Source of the DNA: Prorocentrum cordatum
Taxonomy: Eukaryota > Sar > Dinophyceae > Prorocentrales > Prorocentraceae
DNA length: 64,000 nucleotides
Assembly: GCA_963575745.1 (NCBI GenBank)
Contig: CAUYUJ010000354.1
Span: 45,001 to 109,000, forward strand
Reading direction: 5' to 3'
A program made the translations under genes and the position numbers. The notes under the pieces are model-generated. The model had not been told where the DNA came from and ran no database searches. It worked only from the letters and a program-made list of their open reading frames with translations. Positions 10,031-19,544 of this stretch are shown in pieces; the first letter of the stretch is position 1; each line of letters opens with the position of its first letter.

Positions 10031-10234
10031 GCCACCAAAATCGGCGAGGCCTTTTCGCCTTTTTCGGCAGTTTCCGCAAGGACCCCTTCAGTGCAAGCAC
10101 TGATTGGAGAATAAAGCCGCCCCCGGGGCCGTGTTCTGGGACCTCGCGGGGCCCTGTGCCTTGGGAGGGTGCACCTCCCGCTTGCCCCTTTATGGCGTCC
10201 TGTTTCCTTTTTGCCCTCCTGCGCGAGTGCGTTT

Positions 10235-10424
10235 CGGGCCGAACGAAAGGGCGGACAGGGAAGGGGGGGGTTATGAAATATGCTGCATGCAGCTGGTTTC
10301 GGCCCCGCCGCCGGGCCCATTCCTCCATGCATGGGCGCCTCCCGGCCAGGGGAAGCGCTGGGAAAGTCAGCTACGTGAGCTGATTCTCTACCCTGCCCTT
10401 GGCTATCCCCCCTTTCGTTCCCGC
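10235..10424. mobile_element. Family D inverted-repeat element, copy D1
   Basis: Ends CGGGCCGAACGAAAGGGC and CCCCTTTCGTTCCCG flank GCTGCATGCAGCTGGTTTCG, GGCCCATTCCTCC and AGCTACGTGAGCTGATTCTC. Further copies lie at 39302 and 52061, with a relic near 34880. Confidence 0.7.
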
Positions 10425-10429
10425 CGAGA

Positions 10430-11036
10430 GTTTCAAGTGGATGAACGGGTCGCTGCTTGCGACGCCGCTGGATGGCCGCCCAGACCCCCCTGAGTGCCTT
10501 CCTTGCAGCGCCCGCCTCCGCAGGGGCGGGGACGCGCAAGGGCGGGATGGATCGGTGTGTGTGTGTGTGTCTGCAAAACAAAACACGCCTTCATTCAAGC
10601 AGTGGCGAAGCGTTTTAATTCGCCTCGTGGTTTGTACGAAATGTCTTAGAACATGTCTGGTTGGGGCTGTCGTGTTTTAGCACATCGGGTTTATGTTATA
10701 AGAACATTGTTTTTGTTATTAGAACATGTGTGGGTTCTAAGAACATGTCGTGGTAGGCCTATAGGAATGCCGGGACGGTCGGTCCTTGCCCAGTTTCATG
10801 ACCCGATTCAGCCATCCCCATTGCGCAGCCTCCGAATGCTGCCGCTCTCGATAGGAATGGCCATCTCCTGCGCCGAGTCTCGGATTGATTTTTCCCAGAC
10901 CCCACCGCAACACGTCCGAACAGGGTGCAGCGATGCAGAAAGAACTATTGTGAAACATACATGGGCACCATCGGGATGGCAACTTTTTGGGGAGCAGGTT
11001 TCCAGAGTCCCGCGCCATGTGTTCTTCATTCGTGAG
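10430..11036. other. Intron, no supported gene
   Basis: Contains a short (GT)n run near 10555 and AACATG-rich sequence at 10640-10750. No exon is visible before 11037. Confidence 0.4.
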
Positions 11037-11110
11037 GTGATGAGTTCCACTTCGACCTCTCCAATTCCGTCACGGACATCAGCGTCGAGGCCTTTTCTGA
11101 CTCCGCCGCG
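11037..11110 (+). CDS. Repeat exon linking two units
   Basis: The acceptor AG is at 11035-11036. With the G left by the exon at 6729 the frame reads GDEFHFDLSNSVTDISVEAF and then SDSAA, ending at a GT donor (GCG|GTGCC). The next exon (13006) supplies VLCFRS, which completes the Cys-aromatic strand exactly where the repeat pattern expects it. Both junctions keep phase. This is why the short exon is called. Confidence 0.62.
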
Positions 11111-11561
11111 GTGCCTTGGTCTCCCCCCAACACGGGGCAAGAACTGACCATCGTTCCGCGTGGCCGATTCATCGGCGATGCGGCGCGATCTTCAAGCCCT
11201 TGCTCTCCAACCCGACGTCGCCGATGCACGGTGGCCCAACCTGACGGGGGATGATAGGGCGACCCCAATCCCATGGCCGATGCATCGGCGACGCGGTGTG
11301 CTCCGACTCCACCAGACGGGGCATAGTGCGATTTCATTCCCTGGCGTTGCGGGGGGTTCTCGGCTGGGCGAAGCTTGGCGGGCCCCATTCGCGGTTGCAT
11401 ATACGATGGAGGTGGCGTATTCGATCGATAGGGGTGCGCCCTAACAACCCCTGCGGGGCTTGTATTCCCTGATCTGTTGGGGGGGAGAGAACTCGCCTGC
11501 GACCATCAGCTCCAACCCCATTTGGTCAGCGTCCACGTCGATCCCATCGATCCGATGTAGT

Positions 11562-12678
11562 CCCACCAGCCCTCTGGGCGTCGGTGGTTTAGAGCGTTTC
11601 CTCTTCCACCCCTCCTTCTTCCCCTTCGGGGAGGGGTTTACCCCTCCCCCTACCCCCTCCCCACTGACCTGGACAGGGGGGGCCGCGGGTAGTTAGAGCG
11701 TCCAAGACGGCCCAACACGGCTCCAAGAGGGCTTCAGGGAGCTCAAGATGACCTCCAAGATGGTTCAAGATAGCGCAAGATGCCTCAAGGTGGTCCCCAT
11801 GATGTTCCAAGACGCTCCAAGAACTCCCCAAGACGGTTCCAAGTGCCCACAAGAGCATCATTAGGATGCATCCAAGAGGCCAAAATGCTTCAAACCCCAA
11901 GGGAAAATCAATGTTTTTGGTGTTCCCACTTTTTCGCTTGCGATGCACATCCGACGCGTCAAGATGGCTCCAAGATGGCTCAAGATAGCTCCAAGAGGGG
12001 CCCAAGAGAGCCTCAGGATGGCTCCAAGAGCGGCCACGAGCGCTCCAAGAGCGATCCAAGAGGGGTCCAGGAAGCGATTTTTGGAGCTCCTGGGGGGGGG
12101 CTGTAATTAGGGAACCCCACTTCCTTGGCCGATGTCCTCCAAAATTGCCCCAAGAGCGCCCCAGCAGGGCCTTCAAGGGCGCCCAGACGGGTCCAAGAGG
12201 AGCCCAAGCCTCCCAAAACAGCTTCCCAAGAGACTCCCAAGAAACCTCAAGAGTCTCCCTGAGGCCATTGGAAAGCTCCCCAGACGTCTCAAGAGACTTC
12301 CAAGACTACTCCGAAAAGAGATCCTAGGAGGCTCTTATATTCGTCATGTGTCTTGCTCATCCTTCTCTTCCTCCTCCTCCGCCTCCGCCTCCTCCTCCTC
12401 CTCCTCCTCCTCCTCCTGGCGGAGCGCCGCCCGCTCGCCCGCAAGGCCCAAGAGCCAACCAAAACGTTCGAAGATACCTCCAAGACCCACTAGGGAGGAG
12501 GAAGAGGCGGAGGAGGAGGAGGAGGAGGAGGAGGAGGAGGAGGAGGAGGAGAAGGAGAGGGAGGAGGAGGAGAGGAGGACGAGAAGGCGGAGGAGAAGGA
12601 GGAAGAGGGGGAGGAGAACAGCTGCCGATCATCGGCGCTCTTCGGTCGAGTGCCTGGTGTAGGATGGGCTGGTGGGGA
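11562..12678. mobile_element. Family E element E2 (opposite orientation), with a GA/CT core
   Basis: Bounded by CCCACCAGCCC at 11562 and GGGCTGGTGGGG ending at 12678. Inside are the GC-rich stem (GGGGAGGGGTTTACCCCTCC), degenerate CCAAGAGGG/CTCCAAGA repeats, and (CTC)n at 12365-12420 facing (GAG)n at 12495-12620. No coding sequence. Confidence 0.65.
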
Positions 12679-12850
12679 TTCGCGACGCGTCAACAATATC
12701 GATTGTGGCCCGCTCGATGTGGCTCCGGTTCCGATGCTCTGGCGGTCTGATGTGGCCCGCTGCTCGCACAGGCGTTGGTTGATGTGGCCCTTTTGCAACT
12801 GCCGATCCGATTGGATTTGCCGATTCGACGCTGACCGTTCCTGCATCTTT

Positions 12851-12993
12851 ACCCATTGGTCGTTGAAAGTAGGTATTTGTGGAATCCCACAACCCAATCT
12901 ACTTCAAGCGCCTTCCTACTTCAAGAGTCCAATCTGGGCGGGCCCGAACCCAATCTACTTCTAACGCCTACCTACTTATTGCGACCGATGGGT
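12851..12993. mobile_element. Family F inverted-repeat element just upstream of an exon
   Basis: A 143-bp element with ends ACCCATTGGTCGTTGAAAGT and TTATTGCGACCGATGGGT. CCCAATCTACTTC recurs inside it. It ends 12 bp before the acceptor of the exon at 13006. Confidence 0.65.
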
Positions 12994-13005
12994 AAGTTCC
13001 CCCAG

Positions 13006-13107
13006 GTGCTCTGCTTCAGGTCCCAGGGGGTGGGCGCCTGCAGGCATCTCGCGCAGGGCGGCAGCCAGGGGGCGGACTTCGAGCTGGGCGATCCCCAGGA
13101 GCAGGGA
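13006..13107 (+). CDS. Repeat exon starting with VLCF
   Basis: Follows TTCCCCCAG and reads VLCFRSQGVGACRHLAQGGS, then QGADFELGDPQEQG. This gives the Cys-aromatic strand (VLCF), GlyAlaCys, and Leu-x-x-Gly-Gly in the expected order. The preferred donor is GC (GGA|GCAAGC, the usual GC-donor context), phase 0. It joins the next exon as EQG-DFLETSVAF. An alternative is read-through to about 13140 (Ser/Thr-rich). Confidence 0.63.
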
Positions 13108-13671
13108 GCAAGCATCTCCACCACCAGCCAGGCCTCCCGAATTCGACGATCGATTTATCCAGCAGTCCAGGGTTTGCCATGGTCCCCGACTAGGGTCGTG
13201 AAAGCATCGCGACGGAAGGTTTTTGGGTTTGTATTAGCTTCCGGGTCCTTTGCTGGGCCCCAGGCTATTTGAAAAATCATTGCGGGATACAGAAAATTGT
13301 CACGAGGAGGGGGTGGAGACTTCAGGCGAGCAGGAGCATGGTACTCGCAACCACCGTTCAGATCCGGGCGTCGCAAGCAATAATTCTAGCGGGCGTTTTT
13401 CAAATCTTGCGGTCTCTGGAGGCCATGTCCGAACCCAGGACAATCGAACAACGACTCGGGTCGACAAATTCGGGTCGACAAATTCGGGTCGACAATTCAC
13501 GCAGGCGTGTACCTGCGTGAACTAAAGAACGCGGTGTCCCAGAGTCAGCAATGGAAAAAACATCCAAGGCAATACATCGCACGCAACTGTTGGCAAGCCG
13601 CGCACCCAAGGGTCACTAGAGCCTGGGGTCTCTCTTTTGCGAGTACCTGATGCTGTCTTCTCTCCTTGCAG

Positions 13672-13692
13672 GAGTTCTTCGAGACCCCGGCC
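13672..13692 (+). pseudogene. Exon fragment cut by a family C element
   Basis: CTCCTTGCAG is followed by a frame reading EFFETPA. This matches the start of the intact exon at 14447 (DFLETSVAF), but it runs straight into a family C element. It appears to be a duplicated, broken copy of that exon start. Confidence 0.45.
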
Positions 13693-13811
13693 ATTCGTAT
13701 CGTGTCGCGTCGACGCGGCGACGACCCCAGTGCGGGCGTTCAAGGTTAAACGCCACCTTGCGGCCCAGATTCGTCCGATGCCAACCCAAAGTAGTCACGA
13801 CGTGCACATGC
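13693..13811. mobile_element. Family C element, copy C2
   Basis: Begins ATTCGTATCGTGTCGCGTCG and contains GGGCGTTCAAGGTTAAACGCC. It ends near GTAGTCACGACGTGCAC. It sits directly against the exon fragment at 13672. Confidence 0.6.
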
Positions 13812-13927
13812 GGTAGGTCCGCAGCTATCGTCGCAGCGCATGCTGGGATTGCCAAGCCATGCGCCAGAGGTTTCCTTGCTCAGGGTCACTCTTGCGTATA
13901 GCCGACACTCGTCATTTTCTTTTTATG

Positions 13928-13950
13928 GCTTATTCGAGATCTCGGTGGCA
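13928..13950 (+). pseudogene. Second exon fragment cut by a family C element
   Basis: TTATTCGAGATCTCGGTGGC reads LFEISVA, again like the start of the exon at 14447. It is interrupted at the same point by a family C element. Confidence 0.4.
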
Positions 13951-14047
13951 TTCGCGACGTGCCCTGTCGAAGCGGGGGCGGCCCCAGCGCGCGCGTTCAA
14001 GGTTGAACGCCGCCATCGGCCCGAATTCGGCAGACGTCGTCACGAAG
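13951..14047. mobile_element. Family C element, copy C3 (short)
   Basis: Carries CGACGTGCCCTGTCGAAGCG and GCGTTCAAGGTTGAACGCCG, and ends at GACGTCGTCACGAAG. Shorter than C4 and C5. Confidence 0.55.
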
Positions 14048-14446
14048 TTTCAGTATCGTTTAACCGATCCCTATCCCCATCCCCATCCTAATCCCCACCA
14101 TCCCACCACCCCAGTTGGGGATATACCCCTCGAAACCCGAAGGAAGCAGCCTCTCTCCCCATATTTGCAGGGTAAATCGTCCAGTGGGGCCCCAGCCACG
14201 CCAGTGGGGATAGGGCTCAGCTGAACGGTGCTCAGTGTTTGGATGTCACTCCTGGGATGTTACGCTCAGCATCAGCTCAGGTCAATGAGATGTCCGCGGA
14301 ACCGACCTCATCCAACAATCCCGTTCAACATGGCTTAATCCAGCTGAATGTTGGGCCTCATTTGGTTGGATGGCCCATTGATCGGGCAGAACAGTCCTAA
14401 TCGTTCCTACGAAGACCTCCCCAGAGTTGCTCCCTGACCCGTACAG

Positions 14447-14627
14447 GACTTCCTCGAGACCTCGGTGGCCTTCGACAGCGTGGTGGCGATCAGCTTCGGC
14501 AGCGGCAGCGGCGCCGTCTGCTACGCGGGCGGCGTGGGCCACGACTACCTCGGCTGCAAGGGGATCTCCGTCGCCGGGTCGAGCCTCTCGCTGGGGTCGG
14601 ACGAGCAGGCCGCCTCCTCTTCCCTTG
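14447..14627 (+). CDS. Repeat exon with AVCY strand, donor at the edge of element B2
   Basis: After CCCGTACAG the frame reads DFLETSVAFDSVVAISFGSG, then SGAVCYAGGVGHDYLGCKGI and SVAGSSLSLGSDEQAASSSL. It holds one near-complete unit: AVCY, Gly-Cys and Ser-Leu-x-x-Gly. The only good donor (TTG|GTATCG) is the first few bases of the family B element that follows. The exon ends in phase 1, and the small candidate exon at 14888 continues it in frame. Confidence 0.78.
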
Positions 14628-14750
14628 GTATCGCTCGGACGTGTGCACTTTGTTTCGGCGGGGATTATTAAGGAGCATCCTGGATCATCCTGCGAAAAAG
14701 CCACGCACGAAACCGAAAAGGCACAGGGAATGGACGTCCGAGCGATGGCC
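14625..14750. mobile_element. Family B element B2 providing a splice donor
   Basis: Ends TTGGTATCGCTCGGACGT and ACGTCCGAGCGATGGCC. Imperfect 8-bp flanks (CTTCCCTT and CGTTCCTT, six of eight alike) may be a worn target duplication. The GT of its left end is the predicted donor of the exon before it. Confidence 0.75.
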
Positions 14751-14887
14751 CGTTCCTTGTCCTCCCACCGGCTCCCTCCTTCTCGCTCTCGCGTATTTAC
14801 CTTTCGTGTTATCCGCGCTGTCGTTGCTGGCGTTTCGCGCCGTCTGTCGCCCTCTCGTGTCAGTGCGTTTGGCCCCCTTGGACTCAG

Positions 14888-14931
14888 GGCTGGGCCTGCT
14901 GACGCTGGGGAGAGTGGCGGCAGCAACAGCT
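14888..14931 (+). CDS. Small repeat exon candidate
   Basis: Follows GGACTCAG. With the G from the exon at 14627 it reads GLGLLTLGRVAAATA and ends at GCT|GTGCCC, phase 0. The pattern (strand, then Ala-Ala-x-Ala before a Val-starting exon) copies the exon at 11037. The evidence is phase and position only, since the exon is very short. Confidence 0.3.
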
Positions 14932-15779
14932 GTGCCCCCTTGGGTTCTTGGGGTGAGAGCCTTCAGCAAAGCTTCCGCTTTGATCCGATGTTGTGCCGAT
15001 TCTGTCCGCTTCGATTCCGATGTTCTGACGATCCGATGCGGTCCGATGCTCGCACGGGCTCGAACGGCGCCGCTGGATCCTGGCGCGGCGATTCGATTGT
15101 CCACTCTTGCCGGCGCGCCCCGATCCGATTCGCATTCCGTGCCGATCTGGGTTCCCGAGTCGATGCTGGCTGTCTTGGTCCCCAGACGTCCGACGACGTG
15201 TTTCTTCGATGCACGGTCACAGGAGAGTGTTTTTTGGGGTCCGTGCCGGAGAGGGTTAGCTTGATCCATCACTCAACGCTGGTCAATCCCTCTCGGGGCA
15301 GTCCCTCACCACGCGAGGCGTGGAACTGCGGGAAACACTTTTGCCCCCTTTCCTTCCCTCTTTTCGAGTGCAACTCCTGGGGTGGTTGAATTCGGCATCG
15401 CCGCTGGCATATCCGCCGTGGGAAACGGGCAGAATTCCGCTTATTCCATTCAGTACAGACCGATCTGGCTTAATCGAGTTCCATCTTAGGTGCAATCTGG
15501 GCTAATCTGGCTTAGTGGCCCCTTAATCGGACTTCATCGCCTCCAGTCCAACTCTCACGAGGCCCCGCCCCAGAAGTCGCCTCCTGACCTCCCTGCCTCC
15601 TCTTCCCTTCCTCCTCCCCGGCCCTCGTCGTCGTCTCCCCCCCCTTGACCCCCCCCGCTCGGCGGCCACATGCGAACCCGACCCCCACGTCCACATCACG
15701 ATTTCTGGCGGGGGGGCGGGGCTCCCTTCGCTGGGGAGGTCCCGCACGCAGTGAACCGCCACCTCCACCCTTAGAGAGC

Positions 15780-15830
15780 TCGTGGGGAGGAGGAGGAGGC
15801 GGCGGAGGAGGAGGCGGAAGAGGAGGAGGA
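15780..15830. repeat. (GAG)n tract
   Basis: GGAGGAGGAGGCGGCGGAGG-type low complexity. Confidence 0.8.
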
Positions 15831-15978
15831 CCCGTGGGGAGGTGGGGTAGGCTCGATCCTGCTCGATCCCCGCGCTGCCGTGTGCCTTCGGTCGCGTGGC
15901 GCCGCGTGGCGCCGCGTGCTGGGCTCGTGCATCAGAGGAGCATGGAGTATTGATATTGATAGTTTTCCACATTTCCAG

Positions 15979-16039
15979 GTTTTCCTGTTCTTCCGCGTGG
16001 GCTTCAGGGACGAATGGTCGAGCGCGTTCCGTCGCGCAG
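15979..16039 (+). CDS. Small repeat exon candidate
   Basis: Follows CACATTTCCAG and reads VFLFFRVGFRDEWSSAFRRA to the donor CGCAG|GTTCTT, phase 1. It would supply the strand after the exon at 14931. The expected Cys is replaced by Leu (VFLF rather than VLCF), so it may be a diverged unit or a false exon. Confidence 0.3.
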
Positions 16040-16319
16040 GTTCTTCGCGTGATGTTCGCGGTGCATGTTTCGCGCATCGGAGCGCCCTCGAAGATTCCAA
16101 GTTGCATGCTGTGTTACTCTTGGGGGTCCGCGAGTCGCAGCTGCCGTGGCGCTGTTTTCGAGGTAGCCCCTTCGAGTGCTGTTCGCGGGCGCAACGCGCG
16201 GCGCGCGCTGTGCCCAATCGCGCGCGGCGCGGCGCGTGCATCAGCCGGCCGCGCCCGTCGGACCGCCCGGACATTAGTTCCTGATTATAGAATGTGTCAG
16301 CACATGTTTCCGCTTTGTT

Positions 16320-16560
16320 TTCGCGCAAGCGTTTCCGGAATTTTTCAAAAAGGAGCCCAGAAAATTTCGAAGAAACAGTTTTGAGGGGTGGAATGCGCCC
16401 GCCGCGCAGGACATCTGAAGAATTCTGAAATCCGGAATCTTTCAAAATGGATTCCGGAATTGTTCAAAATCGATCCCAGAAATTTTCAAAAACGGTTCTG
16501 ACATTTTTCAAAAAGTAGGCCACACAAGTTCAAAAGTGTTCCCGGATTTCTTCAAGTTTA
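16320..16560. repeat. Degenerate 25-30 bp tandem repeat (TTTTTCAAAAA core)
   Basis: At least seven copies of a unit with TTTTCAAAA and CCGGAAT/CCCAGAA, AT-rich against the local background. Confidence 0.6.
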
Positions 16561-16604
16561 CCCCCCGAGAACTTTCCTGAATCGCACATGATTTGCCTTG
16601 CCAG

Positions 16605-16774
16605 GTCTTCGGGAATCCGCCGAGGCGCGCGGTGCGCGGCGGCGGGCGATGGGACGGTGCGCCGCCGTCCCCCCCGCGCTCGGCAACGAAAAGGGGGGTC
16701 AGCAACTGCCAAGTAGCCTCTTACGGGCGACCGTTCGATTGCGAATGGGTGACCGACCAGCGACGCCAGCCAGA
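16605..16774 (+). CDS. Repeat exon candidate, second half of a unit
   Basis: Follows TTGCCAG and, with the G from 16039, reads GLRESAEARGARRRAMGRCA and then AVPPALGNEKGG. Gly-Arg-Cys-x-x-Val-x-x-x-Leu-Gly fits the second half of the repeat. An in-phase GT donor lies at 16775 (AGA|GTAGAC), which would join the exon at 17963 in frame. An earlier GT at 16698 would break phase. The end is therefore tentative. Confidence 0.33.
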
Positions 16775-17579
16775 GTAGACAATATTCGACGCAAACTGTA
16801 CCCCGCGCGAAGGCTGTTAGAAATCCCGGAATCTCCGGAACGTATCGATAGCACATTGTGTCAATAGGTTCTTCTCGTCCTAGTGCAGTGCTCTGCAGGT
16901 CCTCTTCGCGGCGGCGCGCCGTCGTGGGTTCCGAGGAAAAAGCCAGAAGTAGCCAGAACACAACACAGAAACAAACATAACAAACAACCCAGGTTGTTTT
17001 GGGTTTGTCATGTTTTGTTGTCATGTTTTGTAATGTTTTATGGTGTGTTTCAATGTTTTTCGTTTGTTGCTGGCTGGTGTCCAGCTTATTCAGATGGTTG
17101 TGAAGGTCCCCGGCTGGCCCCAACTCACAACATCATGCTCTTGCCCTGGATTTTCTCGCCTTTCCGATGGATTGGCGCTTCAACGACCTGCCCGCTCGAC
17201 CTGGCCGTCCCTGTCCGCCCGCCTGACCTGCCCGTCAGGGTCCGCCCGCCCGACACGCCAGGCCGGTTTTGCCGCGGAAGGTTCCAGAGAGTCCTAGAAA
17301 CTTTAAGCACGCCTTGCATTGTTTTGGAGGGACAAGGTGGAGAAGGAACGAGGCTACTGACACGAACGCGGCACGAGAGAGGCACGCCGCCCAAGCTTGG
17401 CCCCGTGTGCTGGCTATGGCTTTGCGTGAAGGCGAACCCTGCAGCGACGAGGGCGCGAGAGGGGGCAGGAGCCCTTTAGCAACCCCCGACTCAGAGGCCC
17501 TCCGCGGTTTAGGAGAAGGCTCAGGGACCGCGTTCGCAGGAGGCCAGAGGCCAGCGGGGCCTTCTGTGAGAAAGGCTCG

Positions 17580-17745
17580 CCCCTTCTGGCGTTCCATTTT
17601 TCCCCTCTTCACAACGCAACAGTCACGCTGGCTCGTGCCGCTCGATTGCCTTCTCTGAGAAAGGCTCGCCCCTTCTAGCGTTCCGTATTTGTTCCCTCCT
17701 CTTCACGACGCAGCAGTCACGCTGGCTCGTGCCGCTCGATTCCCA
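17580..17745. repeat. About 85-bp tandem duplication
   Basis: GAGAAAGGCTCGCCCCTTCT through CAGTCACGCTGGCTCGTGCC occurs twice in a row (about 17568-17650 and 17655-17740). Confidence 0.8.
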
Positions 17746-17900
17746 GGAAAGGCGTTGTGGCGCGGTTGAGGGAACTTCAACGGCTGTCTTCCAGTGGGGC
17801 ACTCCCTGCAATGAACACATGTTCTTGCATGGGCTTGTGAAAGGGACTTCGGGGGGTGATCTATTGCGACATCGTTGATGCGTCTTGGGCTCGCACTGGC
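17690..17900 (-). repeat. Left arm of a long inverted repeat around an exon
   Basis: Reverse complement carries GAGCCCAAGACGCATCAACG, AACATGTG, and a CCTGGGAATCGAGCGGC...GTGACTGCTGCG stretch. It matches the right arm at 18240-18500. Confidence 0.6.
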
Positions 17901-17962
17901 ACTCCTCCTCCTCCTCCTCCTCCTCCTCCTTCTCCTCCTCCTCCTCCTCCTCCCATCTCGAG

Positions 17963-18070
17963 GTGGTTAGCGACTCCCCGGCCAATTGGGCCACCGCCAC
18001 CGCCATCGCGGACGGCGCAGCTTTGCTGTGCTACGCGGCCGCAGAGGAGGCCTTCGAGCGAGACGGGACG
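17963..18070 (+). CDS. Repeat exon with ALLCY strand, between (CTC)n and (GAG)n
   Basis: The acceptor AG (17961-17962) directly follows a run of CTC triplets, which would be its pyrimidine tract. The frame reads VVSDSPANWATATAIADGAA and then LLCYAAAEEAFERDGT, with the Cys-aromatic strand at ALLCY. The donor is GACG|GTTGGG, phase 0. This joins the exon at 22739 to give RDGT-ALVCNVIGVLDG, completing the unit. A GAG-rich tract follows at once. The whole sits inside a long inverted repeat. Confidence 0.58.
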
Positions 18071-18084
18071 GTTGGGCAGGAGGG

Positions 18085-18235
18085 AGGGAGGAGGAGGAGG
18101 AGGATGAGGAGGAGGAGGTGGAGGAGGAGGAGGAGAAGGAGATGGAGGAGGAGGAGGAGGTGGTGGAGGAGGAGGAGGAAAGAGAGGAGTTGGAGAAGGA
18201 GGAGGAGGAGAAGGAGATGGAGCAGGAAGAGGAGA
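18085..18235. repeat. (GAG)n purine tract
   Basis: About 150 bp of GGAGGAGGAG with few interruptions, just after the exon at 17963. Confidence 0.9.
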
Positions 18236-18239
18236 GCGA

Positions 18240-18500
18240 CCTGGGTAAGCCCAAGACTCATCGACTACATTACAATGACATTCCCTCCAAGTTTTTTCAT
18301 AATCCTACAATGGTTCATGTTCACTTTGGCAAGGTGCCCCGTTTGAAGACAACCGTTTGGACATCCGGAACTGTGCCAGAGCGCCCTTCCTGAGACCTCG
18401 ACGCCGCGAAGCACCTTCAGAGTTGCGTTCGCGATCCTGCATCGTGCCAGAACCTCATTCCTGGGACTCTAACGCAGCGATTCAACGTGACTGCTGCGCA
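18240..18500 (+). repeat. Right arm of the long inverted repeat
   Basis: Carries AAGCCCAAGACTCATCGACT, then CCTGGGACTCTAACGCAGCG and CAACGTGACTGCTGCGC. It is homologous in inverted orientation to 17690-17900 and in direct orientation to 5650-5905. Confidence 0.6.
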
Positions 18501-18619
18501 TTGACATCCCGACATTATGTCATCACACCATTTCTGAGGCGCTTACAGTGGTAATATTTGACGCCGTTGGAAACTCGCAGGACGACTGCGTGGCGCTAAG
18601 GCGATAACGAAATGTTGCA

Positions 18620-18980
18620 AAGGAACCGACTGTATCCACAAAACCCTTGCAACATTTTCAGACGATCGCGCGCGGCGCTAAGGCGAAACCACATTTTGTT
18701 TGAAAAGAAGCCGCCCTTCACCCGAGACACGTTTCACATGTTTGTCTGCGACTGTTCGCGGCGCAAAGGCGACAGCCACGTTTTGACGAGGACCCGCCCT
18801 CCACCCGTGAAGCTCCTGCTAAATTGGAGGACGAGTGTGCGCGGCGCAAAAGGCGAGAGCCACAGCTCGAAAGCGGGCCGCCCTCCATCCGTGAAGCCCC
18901 TGCAGATTTGCAAGACGAGTGTAAGCGGCGCTAAGGCGAGAGCCACAGTTTTCAAGCGGCCCGCCCCCTCCCCCCCCCGC
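18620..18980. repeat. Tandem repeat of about 90 bp (GGCGCTAAGGCGA motif)
   Basis: Four or five degenerate copies share GCGGCGC(T/A)AAGGCGA, then CCACATTTTG or CCACAG, and CCCGCCCTCC(A)CCCGTGAAG. Seen at about 18673, 18752, 18840 and 18928. Confidence 0.65.
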
Positions 18981-19004
18981 ATCCCGTCCGTGAAAGCGTT
19001 GCAG

Positions 19005-19180
19005 CAGGGAGGAGGAGTGGCAGGAGGGAGGAGCAGGACGCAGGGGGAGCAGGACGCAGCAGGAGCAGGAGGGAGGGGGAGGAGGAGGGGGGAGGAGGAG
19101 GGAGGACGGAGTGGGAGGCGAGGCAGTGGGCGGGAGGAGGACGAGGACGAGGCGGGAGGAGCAGGAGGAGGAGGGTGGTT
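19005..19180. repeat. (GGA)n purine tract
   Basis: GGAGGAGCAGGACGC-type repeats. The long open frames through it are compositional. Confidence 0.85.
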
Positions 19181-19224
19181 TTCTCGGGTGCCGCGCGCGC
19201 CCAAGGCAACCACCTTCCTCAACC

Positions 19225-19525
19225 CTCCTCGTCATCCTTCCCCTCCTTCTCCTCGTCCTCCTCCCCCTCCTCCTCCTCCTCCTCCTCCTCCTCCCCCTCC
19301 TCATCCCGTCCTCCTCCTACCCTCCTCCTCCTCCTCCCCCTCCTCCTCCTGCTCCTGCTCCTGCTCCTCCTCCTCCTCCTCCCCCTCCTCCTCCTCCCCT
19401 CCTCATCTTCCTCCCCTCCTACCTTCCTCCTTCTCCTCCTCCTCCTCCTCCTCCTCCTCCTCCTCCTCCTCCTCCTCCTCCTCCTCCTCCTCCTCCTCCT
19501 CCTCCTCCTCCCCCTCCTCCTCCCT
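19225..19525. repeat. (CTC)n pyrimidine tract
   Basis: About 300 bp, with an uninterrupted CTC run from about 19433 to 19510. Confidence 0.95.
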
Positions 19526-19544
19526 CACGCACCCTTAGAGGAGG

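Noticed and set aside
11100-11140. Extending the exon at 11037 through VPWSPPNTG
   Set aside because: That reading loses the expected Cys. Ending at GCG|GTGCC and joining 13006 gives SDSAA-VLCF in phase.
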